This document shows, in pieces, positions 1-8,181 of a DNA stretch of 14,235 nucleotides. Position 1 is the stretch's first letter. Each line of letters opens with the position of its first letter. The stretch comes from RGIG3178 sp964533965 (lineage in GTDB: Bacteria; Bacillota; Clostridia; Christensenellales; QAND01). The stretch covers positions 1-14,235 of the forward strand of contig CAZHNN010000033.1 in NCBI GenBank assembly GCA_964533965.1, given 5' to 3'. The position numbers were made by a program, and so were the translations under genes. A model generated the notes under the pieces. That model saw nothing but the letters and a program-made list of their open reading frames with translations, did not search any database and was not told the DNA's origin.

Positions 1-1155
1 TTCGAGAAAGGCAGAATCAAGAGCGCTCCGGAACTGGAACGCAGAATCGACCAATATCTTCGCTATTATGACGGATACGGCGCAATCATCGTTCAGATGA
101 ATGTTGAGGATACCAACAACGGCGTTGCGGAATTTTTGGTTGATAAATACGGCGACAAGGTGATCCTTGAACTCAAATGGGGGCAGGGCGCAAAGGATAT
201 CGGCGGCGAGATACAGGTCACGAATTTGGAGTACGCTATCTTCCTCAAGAACAGAGGCTATGTCGTGGACCCGGATCCTACAAAGCCCGAAGTGCAGGAT
301 GCATTTAGAAGCGGTGCAATCCGTTCGTTTGCAAGGCATTCCAGGCTTGGCAACACGACGCTCTCCAACTATCTGCAGGTGCAGGAAAGCTTCATGAAGG
401 CCATCGAGTATTATCGCAGTATCGGCCATACGCGGATCACGCTCAAGACCGGTTCCTACGGCATGGAGGGGCTGGCAATGGCGATGAAGTTCGCAACGGA
501 TGCGAAGCTTGACCTCTTGACGGTGGATGGAAGTGGCGGCGGCACCGGCATGAGCCCGTGGAACATGATGGAAACCTGGGGCGTTCCCTCTATTATCCTT
601 CATTCCAAGGCAAGGGAATATGCGGGGATACTGGCACAAAAGGGTGCGGATGTGGTGGATATGGCGTTCGCAGGCGGACTGGCCAGGGAGGATCATATTT
701 TCAAGGCACTGGCGCTTGGAGCTCCGTATGTCAAGCTGGTCTGCATGGGCCGCGCACTGATGATCCCGGGATTCTTGGGTTCCAACATCGAGGGTGCGCT
801 CAATCCGCAAAAGCGGGAAGAGCTCTGCGGAAATTGGGAAGAGCTGCCAAAGAACATCGTCGAGGAATTCGGCGCCACGCCGGAACGGATTTTCGCAGGC
901 TACTACGACGTGCAAAGCAAGGTGGGCGCCGACGAAATGAAGAACATACCCTACGGCGCCATCGCGGTGTGGACGCTTGCCGACAAGCTCGGCTCAGGGT
1001 TGCAGCAGATGATGGCGGGCGCAAGAAAATTCAAGATCGACGCTATCTCCCGCGATGACCTCTTCTCGGGCAACAGGGAGACAGAGAAGGAAACCGGCAT
1101 CAAGTTCATGGGCGATGCCGACGATGAAATCGTAAAAAGGATTCTGAATATGTAA
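1..1155 (+). CDS. FMN-binding glutamate synthase-like protein, 3' part (5' end outside window)
   Basis: The frame is open from base 1, so the gene starts upstream. 384 residues are visible before TAA. The sequence matches the FMN-binding domain of the glutamate synthase large subunit (Glu_synthase, TIM barrel). A conserved segment (LELKWGQGAKDIGGE) lies near visible residues 57-71, and a glycine-rich loop (VDGSGGGTGMSP) near 175-186. These are followed by GVPS and by an AGGLAREDHIFKALALGAPYVK stretch that resembles the phosphate-binding end of the barrel. Known members transfer electrons or handle glutamate/2-oxoglutarate chemistry in the cytosol. The visible part holds only two cysteines (about 248 and 276), so the three-cysteine 3Fe-4S motif of true GltB is not seen, and there is no C-terminal GltB beta-helix domain. 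It therefore belongs to the stand-alone 'FMN-binding glutamate synthase family', whose substrate is often unproven. About 100-130 N-terminal residues are probably missing. The gene ends in a strong terminator and is not joined to the next gene. Confidence 0.88.
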   Translation, partial: FEKGRIKSAPELERRIDQYLRYYDGYGAIIVQMNVEDTNNGVAEFLVDKYGDKVILELKWGQGAKDIGGEIQVTNLEYAIFLKNRGYVVDPDPTKPEVQDAFRSGAIRSFARHSRLGNTTLSNYLQVQESFMKAIEYYRSIGHTRITLKTGSYGMEGLAMAMKFATDAKLDLLTVDGSGGGTGMSPWNMMETWGVPSIILHSKAREYAGILAQKGADVVDMAFAGGLAREDHIFKALALGAPYVKLVCMGRALMIPGFLGSNIEGALNPQKREELCGNWEELPKNIVEEFGATPERIFAGYYDVQSKVGADEMKNIPYGAIAVWTLADKLGSGLQQMMAGARKFKIDAISRDDLFSGNRETEKETGIKFMGDADDEIVKRILNM

Positions 1156-1166
1156 CCATCCGAACC

Positions 1167-1191
1167 AAAAGCCCCCGCGTCGGGGGCTTTT
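1167..1191 (+). terminator. Intrinsic terminator of the glutamate synthase-like gene
   Basis: A perfect 11-bp stem (AAAAGCCCCCG / CGGGGGCTTTT) with a 3-base CGT loop lies 12 bases after the stop codon. The T-run is part of the stem (TTTT at 1188-1191). The A-run on the left arm means it could also stop transcription from the opposite strand. Confidence 0.9.
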
Positions 1192-1263
1192 CTAATATAA
1201 TCGCATTATGATATCTGGATTGTTTATTAAAAAATGTTCTTCTCGGCAAATACGCGGGTTTCC

Positions 1264-1292
1264 TTGCATTGCATAAGGCGCTGTGCTATCAT
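1264..1292 (+). promoter_or_regulatory. Likely sigma-A promoter for the EamA transporter
   Basis: TTGCAT (1264-1269) and TATCAT (1287-1292) are separated by exactly 17 bases. The -10 box matches consensus at 5 of 6 positions; the -35 box keeps only TTG. Transcription would begin near 1299, about 20 bases before the ATG at 1320. This placement rules out the TTG codon at 1269 as the translation start. Confidence 0.6.
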
Positions 1293-1319
1293 GAATCGAA
1301 TTACGTGGGGGATGTTCAA

Positions 1320-2243
1320 ATGCGAGGGAAGACGGGATCATTGTTGATTGCCGCTACGGCGGTTCTGTGGAGTTTCGGCGGATTGCTCATTAAGCTGATC
1401 CCGTGGGACGCGATGACGATCATCAGTCTGCGTGCAGTCTTTGCGGCTGCGGTTCTTGCGATTTACATGAAACGTCCCCGCATCGAATTCTCACTTTCGG
1501 TCATATTGGGTGCCGTCTGCATGTCGGGAACGACTATCTTGTTTGTGTTCGCAAACAAACTTACAACGGCAGCAAATGCCATTGTATTACAGTATACGGC
1601 CCCTATTTTTGTCATCCTGCTCTCTGCCGTTTTTTTGAGAAAACGCCCCAAGACGCCGGATTTGCTCGCTGTAGCGATCGTATTTCTTGGAATTGCCTTA
1701 TTCTTCTTCGATCAGCTTAGAAGCAGCGCCTTGCTTGGTAATCTGCTGGCACTGCTGTCCGGCGTGACATTTGCCGGCGTATTTATGATGAACCAAATGC
1801 CAAACGCCAAGCCGGAACAGGCGATCCTGTTGGGACACCTGGTTAACATTGCAATCGGTCTGCCGTTTGTATTTACACATGTCACCTTTGCACCCATCGC
1901 CTGGATGTCGATCACGCTGTTGGGCGTGTTCCAGCTGGGTATCGCGTATGTGTTGTTCAGCATCGGCATCAAGACGACGCCGGCGGTGTCCGCTTCGCTG
2001 ATCGCTTCACTGGAACCCTTGCTGAATCCGATCTGGGTATTCATGCTCACCGGCGAAAAACCCGGATTTTGGGCGCTTGTCGGCGCAGCCATCGTACTTG
2101 TGACGGTGGTTGTCTACACTATAATCTCCAGCAAAAACACAAAGGAAAGCGCTGCCCAAATCGAAACGGAAACATCCGTCACAAAAGAGCAAACAATCGG
2201 CAAGGATGCTATTTTGATCGAGGAAGCTTCGACAGGAAAGTGA
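1320..2243 (+). CDS. EamA-family (DMT superfamily) transporter
   Basis: This is a 307-residue integral membrane protein with about ten hydrophobic helices arranged as two EamA repeats (roughly residues 5-130 and 143-272). The first repeat begins with the typical AATAVLWSFGGLLIK segment, and the second ends with an SLEPLLNPIWVFMLTGEKP motif that closely follows the family pattern. Members export or import amino acids, metabolites or drugs across the cytoplasmic membrane; the substrate cannot be read from sequence. The last 35 or so residues form a hydrophilic tail rich in K, E and T. The frame extends upstream to a TTG at 1269, but that codon sits in the promoter. I chose ATG 1320, which has a GTGGGGG ribosome site ending 8 bases upstream and starts right before the first helix. 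It is a single-gene unit with its own promoter and terminator. Confidence 0.92.
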   Translation: MRGKTGSLLIAATAVLWSFGGLLIKLIPWDAMTIISLRAVFAAAVLAIYMKRPRIEFSLSVILGAVCMSGTTILFVFANKLTTAANAIVLQYTAPIFVILLSAVFLRKRPKTPDLLAVAIVFLGIALFFFDQLRSSALLGNLLALLSGVTFAGVFMMNQMPNAKPEQAILLGHLVNIAIGLPFVFTHVTFAPIAWMSITLLGVFQLGIAYVLFSIGIKTTPAVSASLIASLEPLLNPIWVFMLTGEKPGFWALVGAAIVLVTVVVYTIISSKNTKESAAQIETETSVTKEQTIGKDAILIEEASTGK

Positions 2244-2273
2244 TACCATAGAAGTCGGGACACATAGCAACGA

Positions 2274-2300
2274 AAAAAGCGCACATGGCGCTTTTTCTTT
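2274..2300 (+). terminator. Intrinsic terminator after the EamA gene
   Basis: A 9-bp stem (AAAAAGCGC / GCGCTTTTT) with a 5-base loop (ACATG) is followed by CTTT and more T. It sits about 30 bases after the stop codon. Confidence 0.85.
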
Positions 2301-2333
2301 TTATGTCGCATTCCTGCGGTATTGCTCTAATAC

Positions 2334-2351
2334 TTCCTCGCGGCAGAGGAA
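2334..2351. repeat. Short inverted repeat upstream of the amino acid permease
   Basis: TTCCTC and GAGGAA form a perfect 6-bp dyad around a 6-base centre (GCGGCA), 43-60 bases upstream of the permease start. It could be an operator or a leader hairpin. No good -35/-10 pair was found in this 150-base gap, so its role is open and it may be chance. Confidence 0.3.
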
Positions 2352-2393
2352 TACTAACGATGAAAAAGGATGCTTAACGTATAGGAGAATACG

Positions 2394-3719
2394 ATGGAAA
2401 AGAACAAAGGGCTCTCGGTGTTGCATTTGGTGATGATGACGTTGGGCACCGCCATCGGCGGTTCGTTTTTTCTCGGTTCGGCAGTTGCGGTGCATGCCGC
2501 AGGACCTGCGGTACTGATTTCCTTTGTTTTTGGCGGCATATTGGTATATTTTATTCTATTTTCGTTATCGGAGATGACAGTATCCAACCCTGACACCGGA
2601 TCCTTTCGAACCTATGCGGCGCAGGCGTTTGGTGATGGTGCCGGTTTTGTCGTAGGCTGGGTATACTGGAGCGGCATGGTGCTTGCGATGTCCAGCGAAG
2701 CCACGGCAGTATCCATCCTTCTGACACACTGGTTGAAAATGCCGATTCCTATATTGGGAAGCATTGTCATCGCAGCTGTTACGGTGTTGAATCTCCTGGG
2801 CGCAGAGAAGCTTAGCAAGCTGGAAAGCGGGTTGGCTTCTATCAAGCTATTCGCCATTGGATCCTTTATCATCCTTGCGGTGCTTCTGATCATAGGTCTG
2901 TTCCCGCACGCGCCTACCTTAGGCCTGGGCGAAACTCTACGGGAACCGTTCATGCCGGGCGGCATCAAGGGGATCGCGGGCAGCATGCTGATTGTGATGT
3001 TTACCTACGCAGGCTTTGAGATCATCGGCCTTTTCGCGCCGGAAGCGGAGGATCCACAACGAAACATACCAAAAGCGATCAAATATACCGTGATATCCCT
3101 GGTAGCCCTCTATATGCTTTCTATTACTGCGCTGCTGCCGCTATTGCCCACGGAATATTTCAACGAAAGCGCCAGTCCGATGGTGTTGGCTTTGGACAGA
3201 TGGGGGATATCGTGGGCCGGTTTTGCGATCAACTTTGTGTTGATTACCGCTATCCTATCCACCATGCTGGCAGCGATGTTCGGCTTAGGCCGCATGATGC
3301 GGTCACTTGTCGACGAAGGGCATGCGCCGAAGTTCCTGCAGGACAAAAAGGAGGTACCGTACCGCGGCATCCTTGTATCGGGCTTGGGCATGCTGGCAGC
3401 ACTCGGTGTGGGCTTGCTTTTCCCCAAGGTGTATTTATTCCTGATCTCCTCCGGAGGCTTTGCGCTCCTGTTCACCTATGCTGTTATCATCGCCTCGCAT
3501 ATCCGCTTCAGAAAGAAGCACGGCTGCCCGCAAGGGAAATGCCAGATGCCGGGCTTCCCGTATACCTCGTGGTTTGCACTGATCAGCATGCTGGCCATCA
3601 TGGCGAGCATGCCGTTCATCAAAGGGCAGGGTGCGGGGTTGCTGGCAGGCCTTGCAATGATTTTAATCTTCATTATCGTCTATTGCTTCCTGCGCCGATC
3701 GTCAAGGCGAAAGGCATAA
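2394..3719 (+). CDS. Amino acid permease (APC superfamily)
   Basis: This 441-residue protein has about 12 transmembrane helices. The first helix carries the unwound glycine motif (LGTAIGGSFFLG, about residues 17-28). Loop 2-3 has GSFRTYAAQAFGDGAGFVVGW (near 69-89), typical of the AAT branch. Helix 6 and the following loop read FTYAGFEIIGLFAPEAEDP and then PQRNIPKAI (203-229), the classic E-x-x-P-x-x-x-I-P-x-A-I signature. Near the end a CxxxxC-PGFPY-TSW stretch (378-393) resembles YtnA/RocE-like permeases of Firmicutes. It should import an amino acid by proton symport in the cytoplasmic membrane. ATG 2394 has an AGGAG site 6 bases upstream. The gene stands alone: a terminator precedes it, while no clear terminator follows. 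The substrate cannot be told. Confidence 0.93.
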   Translation: MEKNKGLSVLHLVMMTLGTAIGGSFFLGSAVAVHAAGPAVLISFVFGGILVYFILFSLSEMTVSNPDTGSFRTYAAQAFGDGAGFVVGWVYWSGMVLAMSSEATAVSILLTHWLKMPIPILGSIVIAAVTVLNLLGAEKLSKLESGLASIKLFAIGSFIILAVLLIIGLFPHAPTLGLGETLREPFMPGGIKGIAGSMLIVMFTYAGFEIIGLFAPEAEDPQRNIPKAIKYTVISLVALYMLSITALLPLLPTEYFNESASPMVLALDRWGISWAGFAINFVLITAILSTMLAAMFGLGRMMRSLVDEGHAPKFLQDKKEVPYRGILVSGLGMLAALGVGLLFPKVYLFLISSGGFALLFTYAVIIASHIRFRKKHGCPQGKCQMPGFPYTSWFALISMLAIMASMPFIKGQGAGLLAGLAMILIFIIVYCFLRRSSRRKA

Positions 3720-3885
3720 AGGCAAACAGCGCCTGCATCAAGACCGATTTATCTCCAATGTATTGAAATTTGTACGCTCATGATTTGCATGATATCCTTT
3801 TACAATTGAGATCGGATCGTTCTGTATACCGTCACCCATGAATACTATGTATCAGCTCCGCGTTGCATTTTTCGACAGATCGGAT

Positions 3886-3890
3886 GGGGG
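3886..3890 (+). promoter_or_regulatory. G-rich ribosome binding site that fixes the deacetylase start
   Basis: GGGGG lies 8 bases before ATG 3899 in the context TGGGGGAT. The EamA gene has the same arrangement (TGGGGGAT, 8-base gap to ATG 1320). The upstream TTG (3863) and ATG (3884) in the same frame lack a comparable site. Confidence 0.55.
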
Positions 3891-3898
3891 ATTGGACG

Positions 3899-6841
3899 AT
3901 GTGCCTGCGAAGAGCGTTTCTTGGCTTTGTCCTCGTCTGTTTTTCACTATGCGTGAATGTTCCGGTCATACGTGCCGCCAAAGTATCGACACCAATCGAC
4001 GAAAACCGAGACGGATACGCCGATTCTGAATTCACCGCGATACAAACATTTTTGAACGCTCCTTCCGCCGTATCCAAATGCTCAAACGGACAACGACTAA
4101 GCTCACTGTATGATCCCGATGATCCCCAAACATGGTTTGGCATCTCGTGGAGCGATGGTGATGTACGGCGTGTCCTCTATATAGGGCGGGATGGAAGCTG
4201 GCAAAACCGTTTGCTTGCGGGTGATCTGAAACTTTGCGGCTTTTCAAAGATTGCCTATCTCGATTGTTCGAAGAACAGACTGAAGGCATTGGATACCTCA
4301 GGATGTACGGCTTTGACGTATTTGAACTGTGAAGAAAACAGGCTTTCGTCCCTTCTTATCGGTTCAAAGCAGCTTGAATTCCTGCAATCCGATAAAAACC
4401 AACTAATGAGCGTAAAGGCGGTTATTCTGGACTCGGATATTTCACTGCAATGCGATGAATCCGGCTTTGTCGGTCTGAACTGCAAAGGCGGTGTGATTCA
4501 GGCTGTAACGCAACCGGATACGGAATTTGATTTTGTTTGCTGGATGGCATCGGGACAGACGGTTTCCAAAGAGGAAGCCTTTTTGCTTTCAGCCGGCACG
4601 GAGTATGATCTGATTGCCAACTTCAAGTCGGTATTGGAAAACGTAAATACTATTACCGTGTTGTGTGACAATCAGAAATACGGAACAGTTCTAGGTGGCG
4701 GGAAAATCGAAGACGGACAGCGGGCCGTCGTCCGGGCCATCCCCAAAGCGGGCTGCGCGTTTATCAAATGGACGGAACACGATACCGTCGTATCCACAGA
4801 TGCGGAATATGCCTTCATCGTTTCCTCCGATCGGACACTCAAAGCCTGGTTTTCCACGATTGGTACACCTCTTACCTCCGTTTCTGCACTTGATTACAGA
4901 AGCATTCAAATCACCTGGAATCCGGTACCGGGTGCTAAAGGATATGAGATATACCGCTCCGTGAAAAATACGCGTGGATACAGACTGATCTCATCGGTGC
5001 AGGATTCGCTGAGCTTCAGGGAAACGCGATTGATTTCCGGAAGGACCTACTACTACAAGGTCAGGGCATATGTCGAATTGGATTCAGGCAGGTACAGAGG
5101 CCGGTTTTCCTCCGTGAAACGAGCCACGCCGAAGTGGCCGTCCATTTCGCTTTCTGCTTCAAAGACCGGCTTTAATGCAGTATCATTGCGCTGGAACGCT
5201 GTAATCTGTGCACAGTGGTATGATGTTTACAGAAGTACGTCGTCAAAAGGAAGTTTTTCACCGGTGGCTCAAAACCTTCCGGATCCTTCGTTTACAGACA
5301 CCGTCCCTTGCGGGAGTACCTATTACTATAAAATCCGCAGCTGTGCTGCCGTCGATGGCGTGATATACAAAAGCCCCTGGAGCAACTGTGTAAAGATTTC
5401 GACCGCGCTGCCGGCGCCCGTTGTTTTGGCAAACAGCGAATCGACCGGGATTCGGCTTGGCTGGAAGCCTGTGGAAGGTGCGAGTGGCTATGAGTTGTAC
5501 CGGTCAAAATTCCTAAACCGGGGCTATGAAAAAATTGCCGCCACCACCGAAACCGAATATGTCTGCTCCGGACTTACGGGCGGTACTTATTATATAAAGG
5601 TACGCGCATACCGCAAAGAATCCGAGAAAAAGTTCTACAGTGCCTATTCCAAGGCCGTTGAAATTGTGACCGACACTTCGGACGGCATCGCTATAGACAT
5701 CACCAACCAGTGCGGTTTTCTCGCATATTCTACCGATACACCGTTTAGCAATGCAATTGACGGGAACTACGCAACCGTTTGGAAATGCGAAAATGCAGAT
5801 TCCCAATACATAGAAATAACGGTTCCTTCGGAGCATACCATCGGGGGCATCTATTTCGTGTGGAACGTTGCGCCCAAGAGCTGGGAGCTATCGGCCCTCG
5901 ATGAATCGGGCGACGCTAAGGCTTCTCAGAGCGGCGGCAAACAAAGGTATCTGACGCAATTTGTTCCGATACAGGATTCGCTTGAGCGCTTCGACCGGTT
6001 CAGGCTATCCTTTTCCGCCGATCCAGGATGCAATGTTGAGATCGCTGACCTGTCCGTCTTCACCAAGGGAAAACCTCCTTACTATGCGCCCATGTGGCAG
6101 CCTTTTTCTGGCAAGGTCGATCTTATGACCATTGCCGCCCACCCTGATGACGAAGACCTGTATCTGGGCCTGCCCGCGGCGATATACGGGAACGAAGGGA
6201 AAAAATGCGTTACCGTGTTCATGTCCAGCGGTGGTTCTGCCACTTCCGTAAGAAGATACGAAGGGCAGGAGTCGGCATGGAGTCTTGGGAACAAGCAGTA
6301 TCCGGTTATGCGGTACGTGAAGGATGTTCGAACAAGCACATTGGAAGAAGCGGAGCAGAATTGGCCATTGGACGATACCGTATCGTATATTGTCGAGCAG
6401 ATACGAAAATACAAGCCGTCGGTCATCGTAACGCATGACGCCAGCGGGGAATACGGCCACGGCGCGCATATGCTGACGTCCTACGCAACGCAACTGGCGT
6501 TTGTAAAGGCAGGGGATCCCACGCAATACCCGGAATCCGCAAAAAAAAACGGCACATGGAATGCTGGGAAGCTGTATGCGCATCTGTATAACGTTAATCC
6601 GCTTGATCCCTTGAACCTTCAGAAGAAGTTGAATTCCTATGGCAACAGAACGGCATATCAGGTGGTGGCGGACGCATATGCCCGCCACAAATCGCAGCTC
6701 CCCGGGCGTTCACTGCCTACGGACGGTACATATGACATGCGCAGGTTTGGGCTTTGCCTTTCCAACCTTGGGGAAGACAGGGTGCATTCTTCCATGTTTG
6801 AAAACGTGAGCGATGATTCCATGTCGGCATTGAATCCTTAA
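3899..6841 (+). CDS. Exported multidomain PIG-L/LmbE-type N-acetylglucosamine deacetylase
   Basis: This 980-residue protein has a signal peptide (about 1-27, cleavage near IRAA-KVS). In order it carries: a DENRDGYADSEF calcium-loop-like segment (34-45); an N-terminal region; a short cysteine/asparagine-type leucine-rich repeat (about 113-175, LDCSKNRLKALDTSGCTAL); InlB-type repeat domains (about 190-320); three fibronectin type III domains (about 325-411, 412-502 and 505-591, each with the W-x-x-V ... Y-x-x-Y-R-S ... TYYYKVRAY pattern); a discoidin/F5-8C domain (about 595-725, AIDGNYATVW); and a PIG-L deacetylase (738-940). The catalytic AHPDDE is at 747-752 (Zn ligands H748 and D751, base D750 by analogy with MshB). 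GEYGHGAH at 850-857 supplies H854 and Zn ligand H857. It probably removes acetyl groups from an extracellular or surface glycan that the other domains hold. No LPXTG or SLH anchor is seen. The natural substrate is unknown. Confidence 0.88.
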   Translation: MCLRRAFLGFVLVCFSLCVNVPVIRAAKVSTPIDENRDGYADSEFTAIQTFLNAPSAVSKCSNGQRLSSLYDPDDPQTWFGISWSDGDVRRVLYIGRDGSWQNRLLAGDLKLCGFSKIAYLDCSKNRLKALDTSGCTALTYLNCEENRLSSLLIGSKQLEFLQSDKNQLMSVKAVILDSDISLQCDESGFVGLNCKGGVIQAVTQPDTEFDFVCWMASGQTVSKEEAFLLSAGTEYDLIANFKSVLENVNTITVLCDNQKYGTVLGGGKIEDGQRAVVRAIPKAGCAFIKWTEHDTVVSTDAEYAFIVSSDRTLKAWFSTIGTPLTSVSALDYRSIQITWNPVPGAKGYEIYRSVKNTRGYRLISSVQDSLSFRETRLISGRTYYYKVRAYVELDSGRYRGRFSSVKRATPKWPSISLSASKTGFNAVSLRWNAVICAQWYDVYRSTSSKGSFSPVAQNLPDPSFTDTVPCGSTYYYKIRSCAAVDGVIYKSPWSNCVKISTALPAPVVLANSESTGIRLGWKPVEGASGYELYRSKFLNRGYEKIAATTETEYVCSGLTGGTYYIKVRAYRKESEKKFYSAYSKAVEIVTDTSDGIAIDITNQCGFLAYSTDTPFSNAIDGNYATVWKCENADSQYIEITVPSEHTIGGIYFVWNVAPKSWELSALDESGDAKASQSGGKQRYLTQFVPIQDSLERFDRFRLSFSADPGCNVEIADLSVFTKGKPPYYAPMWQPFSGKVDLMTIAAHPDDEDLYLGLPAAIYGNEGKKCVTVFMSSGGSATSVRRYEGQESAWSLGNKQYPVMRYVKDVRTSTLEEAEQNWPLDDTVSYIVEQIRKYKPSVIVTHDASGEYGHGAHMLTSYATQLAFVKAGDPTQYPESAKKNGTWNAGKLYAHLYNVNPLDPLNLQKKLNSYGNRTAYQVVADAYARHKSQLPGRSLPTDGTYDMRRFGLCLSNLGEDRVHSSMFENVSDDSMSALNP

Positions 6842-6857
6842 ACCTGCAATCCCGGTC

Positions 6858-6886
6858 TTGCATCCTCGTTTGTTACATGGTATGAA
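6858..6886 (+). promoter_or_regulatory. Candidate promoter for leuC-leuD
   Basis: TTGCAT (6858-6863) and TATGAA (6881-6886) are separated by 17 bases, in the gap after the deacetylase stop codon. The -35 hexamer and the spacing are the same as in the EamA promoter. The -10 matches consensus at only 4 of 6 positions, so this is moderate evidence. Transcription would start near 6893, 26 bases before the leuC ATG. Confidence 0.42.
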
Positions 6887-6918
6887 TATGTAGAGTTATA
6901 ACGACGAGGAGGCCATCC

Positions 6919-8181
6919 ATGCACGCACTGGAAAAAATGCTGGCAAGGGCTGCAGGCAAGGCGAAGGTTGAGACCGGGGAGATCGTAAACTGTAAAGTCG
7001 ATTTTGTCGCAGTCAACGACATATACCCACAGACGATGTATTCCTTTTTTGAGATGGGCGGCAAACGGGTTTGGGACAAGGACAAGGCCGCTTTTATTTT
7101 TGACCACTATTCGCCATCTCCGACCATCAAGACGTCGCAGATCCACAAGGAGATGCGTTCCTTTATGAAGGAGTATGGGCTTACACATCATTTTGACATC
7201 AATACCGGCGTCTGCCACCAAGTCTTGGCGGAAGCGGGGCTTGTAAGGCCCGGCATGATACTGGTTGTGACAGATTCGCATACCACCACGCACGGTGCGT
7301 TTGGCGCGTTCGGAACCGGCGTGGGCGCCACCGATATGGCGACGATCCTGATATCCGGCGAGCTCTGGTTTCGCGTGCCGGAAATCATGCGGATACAAAT
7401 CGACGGCAAGCTGCAAAAGGGTGTCTATGCCAAGGATGTCATCCTTCATCTTCTTGGCAAGTTTAAGGCTGATGCGGCTGTGTACAAGGCCATCGAGTTC
7501 TGCGGATCGTATGTGGAATCCATCGGCGTTGCGGATCGCATGACCATCTGCAATATGGCGGTCGAGATGGGCGCGAAAACCACCTATATGAAGCCGAATC
7601 AGGCGGTGCTTGACTTCGTTCGCAGTCGGACAAGCGGGGAATTTGATCTTTTGGAGACCGATGAAGATTTTGTTTTTTCCGAAACCTACGAGTTCAACGT
7701 GGATGATCTTACGCCGCAGCTTGCTTGCCCGCATAGCGTGGACAACGTGTTTCCGATCGACGATGTCAAGAAAATTCCGGTAAATCAGGGATTCATCGGT
7801 TCCTGCACCGGCGGCAGACTGGAGGATATAGCGGCAGCCGCAGAGGTCCTTAAGGGAAAGCGGATACATCCGGACGCACGCCTTGTCGTGATCCCGGCTT
7901 CAAACGAAGTCTATCTGGAAGCGATGAAGCGCGGGTATGTGCAGGCACTGATTGAGGCGGGTGCGGCGTTTGCTGCTCCCGGCTGCGGACCGTGCCTTGG
8001 CACCCACGCGGGGCTTTTGGCGGATGAGGAAGTATGCATCTCCTCGACCAACCGCAATTTTCCCGGCAGGATGGGCAGCTCGAAAGCGGAAATCTACCTT
8101 GGTTCTCCGGCAACGGTCGCGGCCTCCGTCCTTTGCGGCGTACTGACGGACCCCAGGACCATATCCCAGGAGGCAAAATGA
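6919..8181 (+). CDS. leuC: 3-isopropylmalate dehydratase-type hydro-lyase, large subunit
   Basis: This 420-residue protein belongs to the aconitase superfamily, in the short LeuC/HacA/DmdA class. The 4Fe-4S ligands are visible: C296 in GSCTGGR, and C356 and C359 in GCGPCLG. The active-site stretch TDSHTTTHGAFGAFGTGVGATD spans about 118-139, and the STNRNFPGRMGS motif near 376-387 holds the substrate-binding arginines. With the small subunit it would interconvert 2- and 3-isopropylmalate in leucine biosynthesis. The same fold also serves homoaconitase, citraconase and 2,3-dimethylmalate dehydratase, and no leuA or leuB is in view, so the substrate is not settled. ATG 6919 has a GAGGAGG site 6 bases upstream. 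The stop overlaps the small-subunit start (ATGA at 8178), indicating translational coupling. The protein is cytosolic and its cluster is oxygen-sensitive. Confidence 0.9.
   Translation: MHALEKMLARAAGKAKVETGEIVNCKVDFVAVNDIYPQTMYSFFEMGGKRVWDKDKAAFIFDHYSPSPTIKTSQIHKEMRSFMKEYGLTHHFDINTGVCHQVLAEAGLVRPGMILVVTDSHTTTHGAFGAFGTGVGATDMATILISGELWFRVPEIMRIQIDGKLQKGVYAKDVILHLLGKFKADAAVYKAIEFCGSYVESIGVADRMTICNMAVEMGAKTTYMKPNQAVLDFVRSRTSGEFDLLETDEDFVFSETYEFNVDDLTPQLACPHSVDNVFPIDDVKKIPVNQGFIGSCTGGRLEDIAAAAEVLKGKRIHPDARLVVIPASNEVYLEAMKRGYVQALIEAGAAFAAPGCGPCLGTHAGLLADEEVCISSTNRNFPGRMGSSKAEIYLGSPATVAASVLCGVLTDPRTISQEAK
8168..8173 (+). promoter_or_regulatory. Ribosome binding site deciding the leuD start
   Basis: AGGAGG lies inside the last codons of leuC. 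It is 4 bases from ATG 8178 and 7 bases from the adjacent in-frame ATG 8181. The 7-base gap is the more usual, so 8181 is preferred. Confidence 0.75.

Noticed and set aside
1269..1319. TTG start giving 17 extra N-terminal residues to the EamA gene
   Set aside because: The codon lies inside a good -35/-10 promoter and has no ribosome site; ATG 1320 starts just before the first helix.
3863..3898. Upstream TTG and ATG starts for the deacetylase
   Set aside because: They place charged residues before the signal peptide and lack a ribosome site; ATG 3899 has GGGGG at an 8-base gap.
4860..5690. Three FN3 segments as a DNA-level tandem repeat
   Set aside because: The similarity is at protein level only; the nucleotide copies are too diverged to be a recent duplication.
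6005..6688. A 227-codon minus-strand frame opposite the deacetylase domain
   Set aside because: It mirrors the plus-strand zinc-motif region; no ribosome site or recognisable protein.
6838..7869. A 343-codon minus-strand open frame opposite leuC
   Set aside because: No family signal, low-complexity composition expected of an antisense shadow, and leuC on the plus strand has clear motifs.
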